NCBI GenBank assembly: GCA_934149305.1
Contig: CAKPEF010000002.1
Location: forward strand, 84,030-148,029
Origin: an uncultured Clostridia bacterium
Lineage (GTDB): Bacteria > Bacillota > Clostridia > TANB77 > UBA1234
Direction of reading: 5' to 3'
DNA length: 64,000 nucleotides
The notes beneath the pieces are model-generated. The model saw only the letters and a list, made by a program, of their open reading frames with translations, ran no database searches and had not been told where the DNA came from. A program made the position numbers and the translations under genes. How positions within the stretch are numbered: the first letter of the stretch is position 1; each line of letters begins with the position of its first letter. Of this stretch, positions 28,892-36,637 are shown one piece after another.

Positions 28892-28939
28892 TTGACAAAA
28901 AGCAAAAAAGTTAGTACACTTATAATTAGTGTACTAACT
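28892..28939 (+). promoter_or_regulatory. Promoter and palindromic operator of the MarR gene
   Basis: TTGACA (28892-28897), 17 bases, TACACT (28915-28920). A perfect inverted repeat AGTTAGTACAC (28909-28919) / GTGTACTAACT (28929-28939) with a 9-base centre covers the -10 region. This is the classic layout for autorepression by a dimeric MarR protein. Confidence 0.75.
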
Positions 28940-28968
28940 TTTTTAATATTGAATAGGAGATGATACAT

Positions 28969-29380
28969 ATGGATCTTGAAGAAGTTCTAAGAAGAATGTT
29001 ACAAAGAAAATATCACATATTAGAAATGAGACTTCAAAAGTATAACCTAGTTAAAGGTCAAGCTGATTTATTAGTTGTTATAAGAGAAAACGATGGCTTA
29101 ACTCAAAACGAACTTGCGAATATATTAGGCATAAAAGGTTCTTCTATGAGTGCAAGGCTAAATAAATTGGAACAATATGATTATATTAGTAGAGTGACAG
29201 ATGAAGAAAATTTAAAAAAGAAGAGAATTTATATAACTAAGTCACGGAAAGATTGCAAGTATCCAATGTAAAAGAATATTGAAAGAAATCGATGAATTGA
29301 TGTATGAAGGATTTTCGAAAAAAGATATAAAAACATTTGAAAAGTATATAGAAAGAATGCTAAAGAACTTAAGAGCATAA
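28969..29380 (+). CDS. MarR-family transcriptional regulator; +1 frame change at CGG
   Basis: A winged-helix repressor of about 136 residues after one base is skipped. The recognition region reads LTQNELANILGIKGSSMSARLNKLEQYDYISR. In the literal frame it stops early at 29271. At the CGG of 29245-29247, reading the next frame (GGA) gives GKIASIQCKRILKEIDELMYEGFSKKDIKTFEKYIERMLKNLRA, a normal MarR dimerisation helix, ending at 29380. An ATG at 28960 is too close to the GGAG site, so 28969 is chosen. A palindrome overlaps its promoter. Confidence 0.82.
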
Positions 29381-29527
29381 GAAATAAAAACTTAGAAATT
29401 AAAAATTTTCGATTTTCAAATACCGAGCAAAGCCTATGTGGCATATGTGATTATTTTTGAATAATATAAAAGAATAAAAGAAATTTTTTATTTACCATGA
29501 ATATTACCTGGATTTTATAAATAAAAT

Positions 29528-29552
29528 AAGCCTACCGTATGGTAGGCTTTAA
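29528..29552. terminator. Terminator of the histone-like gene
   Basis: Stem AAGCCTACC / GGTAGGCTT; on the minus strand it is followed by TTATTTTATTT. Confidence 0.75.
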
Positions 29553-29557
29553 CTTAC

Positions 29558-29878
29558 TTATTTCTTTTTAGCTACTGGTTTTTTAGCAACTACTTTTTTA
29601 GCTACTGGTTTAGCAGCAACCTTTTTAGCAGCTGGTTTAGCAGCAACTTTCTTAGCTACTGGTTTAGCAGCAACTTTTTTAGCAGCTGGTTTAGCAGCAA
29701 CTTTCTTAGCAGCTGGTTTAGCAGCAACTTTTGTAGCTGGCTTAGCAGCAACTTTCTTAGCTACTGGTTTAGCAGCAGCTTTTTTAGCTACTGGTTTAGC
29801 GGCAGCTTTTTTAGCTACTGGTTTAGCAGCAACTTTCTTTGCAGCTGGTTTAGCAGCAACTTTCTTTGCAACTGGCAT
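29558..29878 (-). CDS. Lysine/alanine/proline-rich histone-H1-like repeat protein
   Basis: A 106-residue very basic protein made almost wholly of repeats of about 9-10 residues (KKVAAKPVA / KKAAAKPAA). It resembles the tails of histone H1 and bacterial H1-like proteins (Hc1, AlgP), which bind and condense DNA. Repeats vary in exact codons but are close enough that length changes by recombination are likely. The start at 29878 has a purine-rich GAAGGGGGGG site; a longer frame upstream is less likely. An inverted repeat at 30103-30143 lies upstream. Confidence 0.8.
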   Translation of the reverse strand: MPVAKKVAAKPAAKKVAAKPVAKKAAAKPVAKKAAAKPVAKKVAAKPATKVAAKPAAKKVAAKPAAKKVAAKPVAKKVAAKPAAKKVAAKPVAKKVVAKKPVAKKK

Positions 29879-30102
29879 GTTATTGCCCCCCCTTCTTTTG
29901 TAAAACAATATGTTTTTATAAAAATCATGAAGTAACTTTTTTAATGACACACGAAAAGTGTATCTTAAGAAAAGTGTATAAATATAATTGCCTTTTGAGC
30001 AATAACTGTAAATCTATAAAAAGATTTACACTTTCCTCATAACAAAAATATAACTAATTTCGATATTTTTTGCAATAGTATTTTGAAAAAAAATTGCACT
30101 CA

Positions 30103-30143
30103 AAAATAATTAGCATACTAATTATTAGTAAGCTAATTATTTT
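30103..30143. promoter_or_regulatory. Perfect inverted repeat upstream of the histone-like gene
   Basis: AAAATAATTAGC (30103-30114) and GCTAATTATTTT (30132-30143) are exact inverse complements with a 17-base centre (ATACTAATTATTAGTAA) that is itself nearly palindromic. Its TTAG/CTAA halves recall the MarR operator at 28909, so the same regulator might act here. Confidence 0.45.
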
Positions 30144-30321
30144 GTTATGCATAAAATGAGAATTGTGGCAAAGATAAGAAAAAATATACATTTAAAAAAA
30201 TTTTTTAACTTTTTTCATATAACAAGAAAATTTATTAAATTCTTTCATATTATCCAATAATAATTAAATATAAAAATTAAAAATCTTATCTTCATAGATA
30301 GCTAATATTTTTGAAAAAATT

Positions 30322-30453
30322 GTTACTATTCAACCTTAATTTATGACAGATGCTGAATTATAATTTTTTATGGAGCATACCTAAGTTCCTCTACATTTTT
30401 TATCCATAATTACATTCAATGTATATTTTTGTTTTTGAAGACTAAATAGTAAC
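30322..30453. mobile_element. MITE-like element 3, opposite orientation, carrying a GTAG hairpin
   Basis: Ends GTTACTATTCAACCTTAA (30322) and GACTAAATAGTAAC (to 30453) are inverted repeats. The hairpin lies on the minus strand at 30366-30395. With element 2 it flanks the marR and histone-like genes as an inverted pair 1.5 kb apart. The 29879-30543 gap otherwise holds only AT-rich sequence. Confidence 0.7.
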
Positions 30454-30543
30454 TGAAGACTTAATAATAACAAAAAATTTTAAGAAAATATACTAGTAAT
30501 TTGAATTCTATTGTAATATAATGAAAACGAAGGTGGTGAAGTA

Positions 30544-31692
30544 ATGCAATACGACAAACTACTTAACGAAGACAAGAGAAAATTATTAAGTTTGGTCAAA
30601 CACGAATGTGTGAAGCTTGATTTTTCTAAGCTTACAAATGTCCTTGATAATAATTATGCTGAGCCGTTATGGATGGATGTTTCAGTTTTACTTTATGCGC
30701 TTAATATTCAAAATCCAGATATAACAGTATTTAACATATTGCTAAAAAAACTTTCTAAACCTTTTGCAAGATTTTACTTTAAAGATGGCGAAAAAAGGTA
30801 TATTGCTACCACAAATGAACTACTTATGAAGCAGTATTTATGGTATCAAATTACAAATGAACCTCAAGAGTATTACATAAATGTTCAATATATTCCACAA
30901 AAAGACTACATAAAACAATTGCTAAACTTAGATAAGTTCACTAATTGTGGGATATATGTAAAACATATTACAGAAGATAAATTTTTATTAACACCTATAA
31001 ACAAAGAAATCTCTAATATTGACGAGGCAGAGATTGTATACAATGAGTTAATAGAAGTACAAGATTTATTTAAAAGTTTAAAACTTTCAACCAAAAATTT
31101 CTTGGAGCATTATTCTGTTGCAAACAATCTAGCAAAAGATAAAAGAATGATAGCAACGCTTAGTAATATGCTTAGCTTATTTAGTTGTGAGTTTGTGCTA
31201 GAGAATGATTACATAACTATACCAAATACAAATTTGGTAATTAGAAACGAAGATGATGCTATGGTTTGTCAAGCAAAGGTAATCGATGCATATCATTTCT
31301 TTAGAAATGTAATAAACACACAAGATAAAAAGGATATAGTTAGTGAAATTTATAATCAAAAAATATCTTTAGACATAAAAAGACAGTTTGAGGAGCACTT
31401 GCAAGAATATATAAAGGCGATAAAAAATAAAGAGCTTATCGATTGGATTGTCACAATTTCAAAAGAGAGCAAATATACATTAAAAATAAATTTCGATGAG
31501 CAAGGCGTTTTTTATATAGATGGTGCTATTATAGTCACAGAGCAAGATGCAAAAGAGTATTACATTGATTATATGGAAAAAAAGAAAGAAAAGCTTGCAA
31601 TGGCTGTATACAATAACAACATTGTAAATAAACTTAAAAAGGTTTGGAATATTTTCAAATCAAAATTTACAAAAATTTCGTTTGGTAAATAA
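30544..31692 (+). CDS. Hypothetical protein, 382 residues
   Basis: I do not recognise this protein. It has no signal peptide or clear membrane helix; the composition is that of a soluble protein with alternating helices and strands, and a basic C-terminus (VNKLKKVWNIFKSKFTKISFGK). GGTGGTGAAG precedes the ATG and a TATAAT lies at 30517. It is followed by an inverted repeat and the SRP RNA. Confidence 0.7.
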   Translation: MQYDKLLNEDKRKLLSLVKHECVKLDFSKLTNVLDNNYAEPLWMDVSVLLYALNIQNPDITVFNILLKKLSKPFARFYFKDGEKRYIATTNELLMKQYLWYQITNEPQEYYINVQYIPQKDYIKQLLNLDKFTNCGIYVKHITEDKFLLTPINKEISNIDEAEIVYNELIEVQDLFKSLKLSTKNFLEHYSVANNLAKDKRMIATLSNMLSLFSCEFVLENDYITIPNTNLVIRNEDDAMVCQAKVIDAYHFFRNVINTQDKKDIVSEIYNQKISLDIKRQFEEHLQEYIKAIKNKELIDWIVTISKESKYTLKINFDEQGVFYIDGAIIVTEQDAKEYYIDYMEKKKEKLAMAVYNNNIVNKLKKVWNIFKSKFTKISFGK

Positions 31693-31700
31693 AAAATTAT

Positions 31701-31744
31701 ACTAGACAAGCAAAATATTTTGTGCTAAAATATGCTTGTCTAGT
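31701..31744. repeat. 12-base perfect inverted repeat overlapping the SRP RNA promoter
   Basis: ACTAGACAAGCA (31701-31712) and TGCTTGTCTAGT (31733-31744). The right arm contains the -35 hexamer of the SRP RNA promoter. It may terminate the 30544 transcript or be an operator; no T-run follows. Confidence 0.6.
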
Positions 31745-31764
31745 AGAGATATAAAGTATATAAT
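31736..31764 (+). promoter_or_regulatory. Promoter of the SRP RNA
   Basis: TTGTCT (31736-31741), 17 bases, TATAAT (31759-31764), placing the start of transcription at about 31770. Confidence 0.75.
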
Positions 31765-31768
31765 CAAG

Positions 31769-31892
31769 CCATAAGGTGTGTTTATATGAATGATGTGCAA
31801 TATTAGCCTATGAACCTCGTCAGGTCCGGAAGGAAGCAGCGATAAGTAGATACTTTTATGTGCAACATCATTCATATAAGTATATCTTGTGG
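31769..31892 (+). ncRNA. ffs: Signal recognition particle RNA, small (4.5S-like) type
   Basis: The conserved apical part TCAGGTCCGGAAGGAAGCAGC is present at 31819-31839. It closes by long complementary arms: TTATATGAATGATG on the left pairs with CATCATTCATATAA on the right, and CCATAAGGTGT with ATATCTTGTGG through G-U pairs. At about 124 bases it lacks the Alu domain of the Bacillus-type RNA. With Ffh it targets membrane proteins. It precedes dnaX, as in many Firmicutes. Confidence 0.93.
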
Positions 31893-31978
31893 TAATTTTT
31901 TTATACAAAAGAAAATTTAAAATCTTACAAGTAAAATAGAAAAAGATATAGATTTAAATATTAAGAAAGGAGAAATTT

Positions 31979-33409
31979 ATGTCGTATAAGGCTTTATATA
32001 GAACTTTTAGACCACTTGTTTTTTCAGATGTAATAGGACAAGAACATATAACTGATACATTAAAAAATCAAATCCAAACAGGCAGGGTGGCACATGCATA
32101 TTTGTTTAGTGGAGGCAGGGGAAGCGGAAAAACTTCAACAGCAAAAATCTTGGCAAGAGCTGTAAATTGCTTGAATCCTAAAAATGGCGAGCCATGCAAT
32201 GAGTGTGAAATATGCAAAGCAGCAATTGACGGTGCACTTACTGATATTAGCGAAATTGATGCAGCATCTAATAATGGTGTTGATAATATAAGAGATATAA
32301 GAGAAGAAGTTGAATATGTTCCAACAAATTCAAAGTATAGAGTTTATATAATAGATGAGGTGCATATGCTTTCAACTGGTGCTTTCAATGCACTTTTAAA
32401 AACTCTTGAGGAGCCACCTAAACATGTTATATTTATTTTGGCAACAACGGAACCTCAAAAACTTCCGGTTACAATTCTTTCGAGATGTCAAAGATTTGAT
32501 TTTAGAAGATTGTCAGTAGAGAACATAATGAAGAGATTAAGGTACATTTGTAGCCAAATAAATGTTGAACCAGAAGAGAACGCGTTAAAGTTAATAGCTA
32601 AAATGGCAGATGGTGCAATGCGTGATGCAATAAGTTTATTAGATAGATGTGTCGCAGATGGCGAGGCGCAAATAACAGAAAAAGCAGTAAGAGAGTTAGT
32701 AGGCGTACCGGAGTTTGAATATTTATCTAGAATGGTGGAAAACATAGTAAAACACGATACTAGCGGTATGCTAGAATTATCACAGAAAATTATAGATGAA
32801 GGTAAGGACTTAGAATTTTATATTTGGGAGTTAATAAAATTTATCAGAGATATTGTTGTATTGGAGGCAACTAATGATAAAAATCTATATGGAGAAGAAG
32901 AGCTAAAAAAGATACAAGAAATAATAAAAATCTCAAGTCAGGCAGAACTTTTAAATTTAATTCCAACGCTTTCAGAGCTTCAAAACGATATGAAATGGGC
33001 AATAGATAAAGATATTATGTTTGAAACTGGACTTTTAAAAATTACTATAAATAAAAATATAGATACCATAATACAAAAAAATAATACTATCGAAAGAAAA
33101 ACAGAAGCGGTGCCAGAAAAAATAGTGCCAGTTAGTGAAAAAGTCATACCAGAAGTATCTTCTTCTACTGAAGATTTAAAAACAAAAGTATTGACAAATC
33201 TAAAAGAAAATCGCAAAATGATAATGCATACTATTTTATCTACAGCACAGTTTCAAAAGGTTGATGAGGATTTGATTCATATAATATTTAACAAAAATAT
33301 TGATGATGTTAATAAGCAATACATGCAAAAAGAAGATAGCAAGATGCTTATCAAAGAAGTTGTAAAGAATACAGAAGGTAAAGAAATGAAGATAAAATAT
33401 GTTTTTTAA
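31979..33409 (+). CDS. dnaX: DNA polymerase III subunit tau/gamma
   Basis: A 476-residue clamp-loader subunit that, with delta and delta', opens the beta clamp onto primed DNA and links the polymerases. AAA+ domain with Walker A GGRGSGKTS (45-53), zinc cysteines C64, C73, C76 and C79, and the DEVHML Walker B motif. The C-terminal tau region is short. Start of the dnaX-ybaB-recR group; AGGAGA ribosome site. Confidence 0.96.
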   Translation: MSYKALYRTFRPLVFSDVIGQEHITDTLKNQIQTGRVAHAYLFSGGRGSGKTSTAKILARAVNCLNPKNGEPCNECEICKAAIDGALTDISEIDAASNNGVDNIRDIREEVEYVPTNSKYRVYIIDEVHMLSTGAFNALLKTLEEPPKHVIFILATTEPQKLPVTILSRCQRFDFRRLSVENIMKRLRYICSQINVEPEENALKLIAKMADGAMRDAISLLDRCVADGEAQITEKAVRELVGVPEFEYLSRMVENIVKHDTSGMLELSQKIIDEGKDLEFYIWELIKFIRDIVVLEATNDKNLYGEEELKKIQEIIKISSQAELLNLIPTLSELQNDMKWAIDKDIMFETGLLKITINKNIDTIIQKNNTIERKTEAVPEKIVPVSEKVIPEVSSSTEDLKTKVLTNLKENRKMIMHTILSTAQFQKVDEDLIHIIFNKNIDDVNKQYMQKEDSKMLIKEVVKNTEGKEMKIKYVF

Positions 33410-33433
33410 AATAAAAAATAGGAGGAATTTATT

Positions 33434-33778
33434 ATGTCAAGATTTGGTGGATATCCAGGAATGGGTGGAGGAAATATGAATCAGCTATTAAAACAAGCAC
33501 AAAAAATGCAAGCTGATATGCTTAAAACACAAGAGGATATAGAAGCAAAAGAAGTTGAGGTTACAAGTGGTGGTGGTGCAATAACACTTGTTATGACAGG
33601 TAAAAAGAGAATTAAATCTATAAAAATCAAAAAAGAAGTTGTAGATAGCGATGATGTAGAAATGTTAGAAGATTTAATAATGACTGCTGTAAATGAAGGA
33701 ATTGCAAAAATAGAAGATGTTGCAGAAAATGAGATGAAAAAATATAACATACCAGGCGGTCTTGGTGGTTTAATGTAA
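33434..33778 (+). CDS. ybaB: YbaB/EbfC nucleoid-associated protein
   Basis: A 114-residue dimeric DNA-binding protein. It starts with a glycine-rich stretch (GGYPGMGGGNMNQLLKQAQKMQ) and has the family core VTSGGGAITLVMTGKKRIKSIKIKKEVV. It lies 24 bases after dnaX with AGGAGG and before recR, the standard order. Confidence 0.95.
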   Translation: MSRFGGYPGMGGGNMNQLLKQAQKMQADMLKTQEDIEAKEVEVTSGGGAITLVMTGKKRIKSIKIKKEVVDSDDVEMLEDLIMTAVNEGIAKIEDVAENEMKKYNIPGGLGGLM

Positions 33779-33818
33779 GTATAAGTGATTGAAAATAGAA
33801 AAGCGGAGGATTAAAAAT

Positions 33819-34415
33819 ATGGCTTTTAGTGCATCAATAGAAAAGTTAATAGAAGAATTTGAAAAATTACCAAGCATTGGTCACAAGACAGCCGTTAGAC
33901 TTGCTTTTTATGTGCTAAATATGCCACTTGATGATGCAAAAAAATTCTCGGAAACAATAATTGAGGCGAGAGAAAAGTTAAAATATTGTTCGATTTGTGG
34001 GAATATAACAGATGAAGATCCATGCACGATATGTTCAAATACTAAGAGAAATAAAGAACTTGTTTGTGTGGTAGAAGATGTTAGAGATATAATACCAATT
34101 GAGAGAACGCATGAATATACAGGAGTTTATCATGTACTTCATGGCGTGATTTCTCCAATGAATGGTGTAGGACCAAATGATATAAACTTAAAAGACTTAA
34201 TGACAAGAATAGGAAGTGGCGAAATAAAAGAGTTGATACTTGCAACAAACCCGAATGTTGAGGGGGAAGCAACAGCAATGTATATTTCAAAACTTGTAAA
34301 ACCTTTTAACATTAAAACAACCAGAATTGCACACGGAATACCAATAGGTGGCGATTTAGAGTACACAGATGAGGTGACTCTTGCAAAAGCATTAGAAAAT
34401 AGAAGAGAGATATAA
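33819..34415 (+). CDS. recR: Recombination protein RecR
   Basis: A 198-residue protein that works with RecO/RecF to load RecA at gaps. Helix-hairpin-helix region [15 protein letters not shown], a zinc finger ([16 protein letters not shown]) and a Toprim domain ([10 protein letters not shown] ... EATAMYI). The GCGGAGGA site fits the ATG at 33819 rather than the upstream frame. Confidence 0.96.
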   Translation: MAFSASIEKLIEEFEKLPSIGHKTAVRLAFYVLNMPLDDAKKFSETIIEAREKLKYCSICGNITDEDPCTICSNTKRNKELVCVVEDVRDIIPIERTHEYTGVYHVLHGVISPMNGVGPNDINLKDLMTRIGSGEIKELILATNPNVEGEATAMYISKLVKPFNIKTTRIAHGIPIGGDLEYTDEVTLAKALENRREI

Positions 34416-34471
34416 AAATAAGACTATATATTTTTCAATCTTTATGAAAAATATATAGTCTTATTTGTTTT
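34416..34471 (+). terminator. Terminator after recR
   Basis: Long stem AATAAGACTATATATTTTTC / GAAAAATATATAGTCTTATT followed by TGTTTTATT. Confidence 0.88.
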
Positions 34472-34586
34472 ATTATATATAAATATATTTTTTGGCGGTA
34501 AATTGTAGAAGCATGATTTGTATTGTACGCTGGTTATTGACAAAATTAAACGGATATTTTTATAATAAAATAAGAGGTGATTTACT

Positions 34587-35807
34587 ATGATGACTCCAAA
34601 TGAATTGTGGGAAAAAATTCAGTACTATAAGCTTAGTGGCAGAACAGATTATATTGATTTAGAGAAACAGTATAATAATGAGAAAGTGAGAAGCAAAACT
34701 GCACATGATGAAGCAAGAGAAACTGCTGGAAAGATTCGAGAGATGATGGATAATGGGGAATATAATAGAATAATGAAAATAACCGATTATTATACGGGTA
34801 TGAATGAAAGAGAAAAGTTAGCTATTAAATTTTCTGAACTAATGTCTTTCTTTGAAAAAATAACTCCAAATTGGGCAGAAAATTATAATAAAAAAGAAGA
34901 AGAAAGAACAAACAATATGTCTGCTAAGATAGATGAAAGTGAAATTTCAATTGATAAAATTGTAAGTGATGCTAATGAATTACCAAATGGATTATATCTA
35001 AACATAGATTCTGAAAATTTACGCTCAATAAGAATTACTGCATTAACAATGTTTTATGCTAATAAAATTGCACATCAATCTCGTTACTTAAGAGAAAGCA
35101 TTTTATCACATCACTTAAATTATGAAATTAAAAGTAATGAGATATTGGAAAAAAATATAAAAGACGGAAGATTTAAAGAAATATCAAATAAGCTAAAAAA
35201 TTATTATATGAGTAAATTTGAATATAAAGAAGAAAGAGATAGAGGTGCGAGTGAAGAAGATTTAAAGATAAGATTGTCGGATTATAGTATGCGCCTAAAA
35301 GTTTTGGAAGAATGTGGAATCGATAGAGAGGATAAATTTATTTTACGAAGTAAAGCTTTATCAACTTTAATTACTTCAGAGAAAGATGCTTTTTCTATAA
35401 AGGATATAGCGATGAAAGATTTGGTTAATCAATTAAGTAAACAAAGCGATATTTTATATGGAGTAAAAAAAGATAATGAAGGAAAAGAAATTTTAGTCGT
35501 AGATTTACCAGGGTATGGACAATTTTCAGTGCACACTAAGGCTGAGAACTGCATGAGAAAAGAAAAAATTCCTCAATATCCATATGAAGTATATGGAGTT
35601 GATATAGGTAATGTTTTATTATTAGAAACAAAATCACCAACAATGAATTATATTCTTAATAAGTATACTAAAAAAGCAAAAATAGTGAATGAATTAATTA
35701 AGTTAGGTGATATAGGTGAAGCACATCAAATTGCTGTAAAATTAGGATATAATAAAAATACACTTAGAAAAATACATAGTGAGATTGATTTAAATCAATC
35801 AGTATAA
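34587..35807 (+). CDS. Hypothetical protein, 406 residues
   Basis: Not recognised. A soluble, charged, mostly helical protein without signal peptide or membrane helix. The middle (about 310-350) has strand-rich segments (ILVVDLPGYGQFSVHTK, YEVYGVDIGNVLLLETKSPT). The C-terminal 50 residues (KIVNELIKLGDIGEAHQIAVKLGYNKNTLRKI) look like a helix-turn-helix. Followed 19 bases later by another unknown gene, likely one operon. Confidence 0.7.
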   Translation: MMTPNELWEKIQYYKLSGRTDYIDLEKQYNNEKVRSKTAHDEARETAGKIREMMDNGEYNRIMKITDYYTGMNEREKLAIKFSELMSFFEKITPNWAENYNKKEEERTNNMSAKIDESEISIDKIVSDANELPNGLYLNIDSENLRSIRITALTMFYANKIAHQSRYLRESILSHHLNYEIKSNEILEKNIKDGRFKEISNKLKNYYMSKFEYKEERDRGASEEDLKIRLSDYSMRLKVLEECGIDREDKFILRSKALSTLITSEKDAFSIKDIAMKDLVNQLSKQSDILYGVKKDNEGKEILVVDLPGYGQFSVHTKAENCMRKEKIPQYPYEVYGVDIGNVLLLETKSPTMNYILNKYTKKAKIVNELIKLGDIGEAHQIAVKLGYNKNTLRKIHSEIDLNQSV

Positions 35808-35826
35808 AATTTGGGGAGTGATACGA

Positions 35827-36195
35827 ATGGTAATAAGCGAATGTAGTACTTTGTTGAAAGATGATTTTCTAAGAGATAAAGTTGAAAAAATATCCAACAA
35901 AATCGAAGAGAATGATATAGAGACTGCATATAAAACAGCTCAACTTTTGATAAATTATATAAATATGGATTTTTTACAGAAAAAATATAATATAATCAAA
36001 TTAGAAGATTCTCAAATGTCAAATATATTAAAAATATATTTGACAAGGGAAGAAGAGTTATTTAGAAAAAATAATTATATAAATAACATTTATATAGATG
36101 TATCTGAAAGAAGGCCTTGTAAAGAAGATGTTATAGAGTTATTATACGCTGCTGAGGATATTTGTAGAAGCAAAAAAGAAAAATATGGAATATAA
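35827..36195 (+). CDS. Hypothetical protein, 122 residues
   Basis: Not recognised. Helical and charged, no membrane segment. The ATG at 35827 is 9 bases after GGGGAG; a GTG at 35818 sits directly on that site and is unlikely. It follows the 34587 gene closely and probably shares its transcript. Confidence 0.65.
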   Translation: MVISECSTLLKDDFLRDKVEKISNKIEENDIETAYKTAQLLINYINMDFLQKKYNIIKLEDSQMSNILKIYLTREEELFRKNNYINNIYIDVSERRPCKEDVIELLYAAEDICRSKKEKYGI

Positions 36196-36291
36196 AAGTA
36201 TTTACATAATACAAAAATTGTGGTATAATACTAAGCAGTTGATAAAATATTTTAATAGTTATTGCTACAGTAGCAGGAAAGGGTTCATTAT

Positions 36292-36519
36292 ATGAATAAG
36301 TATTGTGAGCTTGAGTCTAGACTTGAGAAAATTGCCTTTGAAAGACCCAAAATGGAAGGCGATAGTGTCCGGTGCTATTTATTTTTAGCGGGAGAAGCAC
36401 ACAGGCTTTTGGGAAAGCTTGATCAGGTAAGACTTATGGATTTGCCTGAAGATTTCGAGTTGTCTTTTATCGAGAAACAGGTAGAAGATATCGAAAAAAG
36501 AATAAAGAAGATTTGTTAA
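36292..36519 (+). CDS. Small hypothetical protein, 75 residues
   Basis: Not recognised. Acidic and helical, ending DIEKRIKKIC. It has one in-frame CGG arginine codon (36370) and GC-richer codons (GGC, TTG, GCC) than its neighbours, like the 1306 and 39332 genes. AGGAAAGGG ribosome site and a strong terminator behind it. Confidence 0.6.
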   Translation: MNKYCELESRLEKIAFERPKMEGDSVRCYLFLAGEAHRLLGKLDQVRLMDLPEDFELSFIEKQVEDIEKRIKKIC

Positions 36520-36564
36520 AAAAGAAACTGATCGCACAGTATTTTGGCGATCAGTTTCTTTTTA
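36518..36564 (+). terminator. Terminator after the 36292 gene
   Basis: Stem AAAGAAACTGATCGC / GCGATCAGTTTCTTT with T-run. Confidence 0.9.
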
Positions 36565-36637
36565 TATATGAAAAACAGCACATTTTACATTTATTGGAAA
36601 GTCAGTAAAGCTAATATTGTACTTTTTGAGAAATTTT

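Noticed and set aside
31702..31908. Reading frame on the minus strand over the SRP RNA
   Set aside because: It covers the structured RNA gene and its promoter and has no ribosome site; it is a by-product of the hairpin symmetry.
32903..32914. Programmed -1 frameshift in dnaX at A AAA AAG
   Set aside because: The slippery heptamer is in frame, but it lies inside domain III, the -1 frame runs about 30 codons, and I see no stimulating ribosome site or hairpin.
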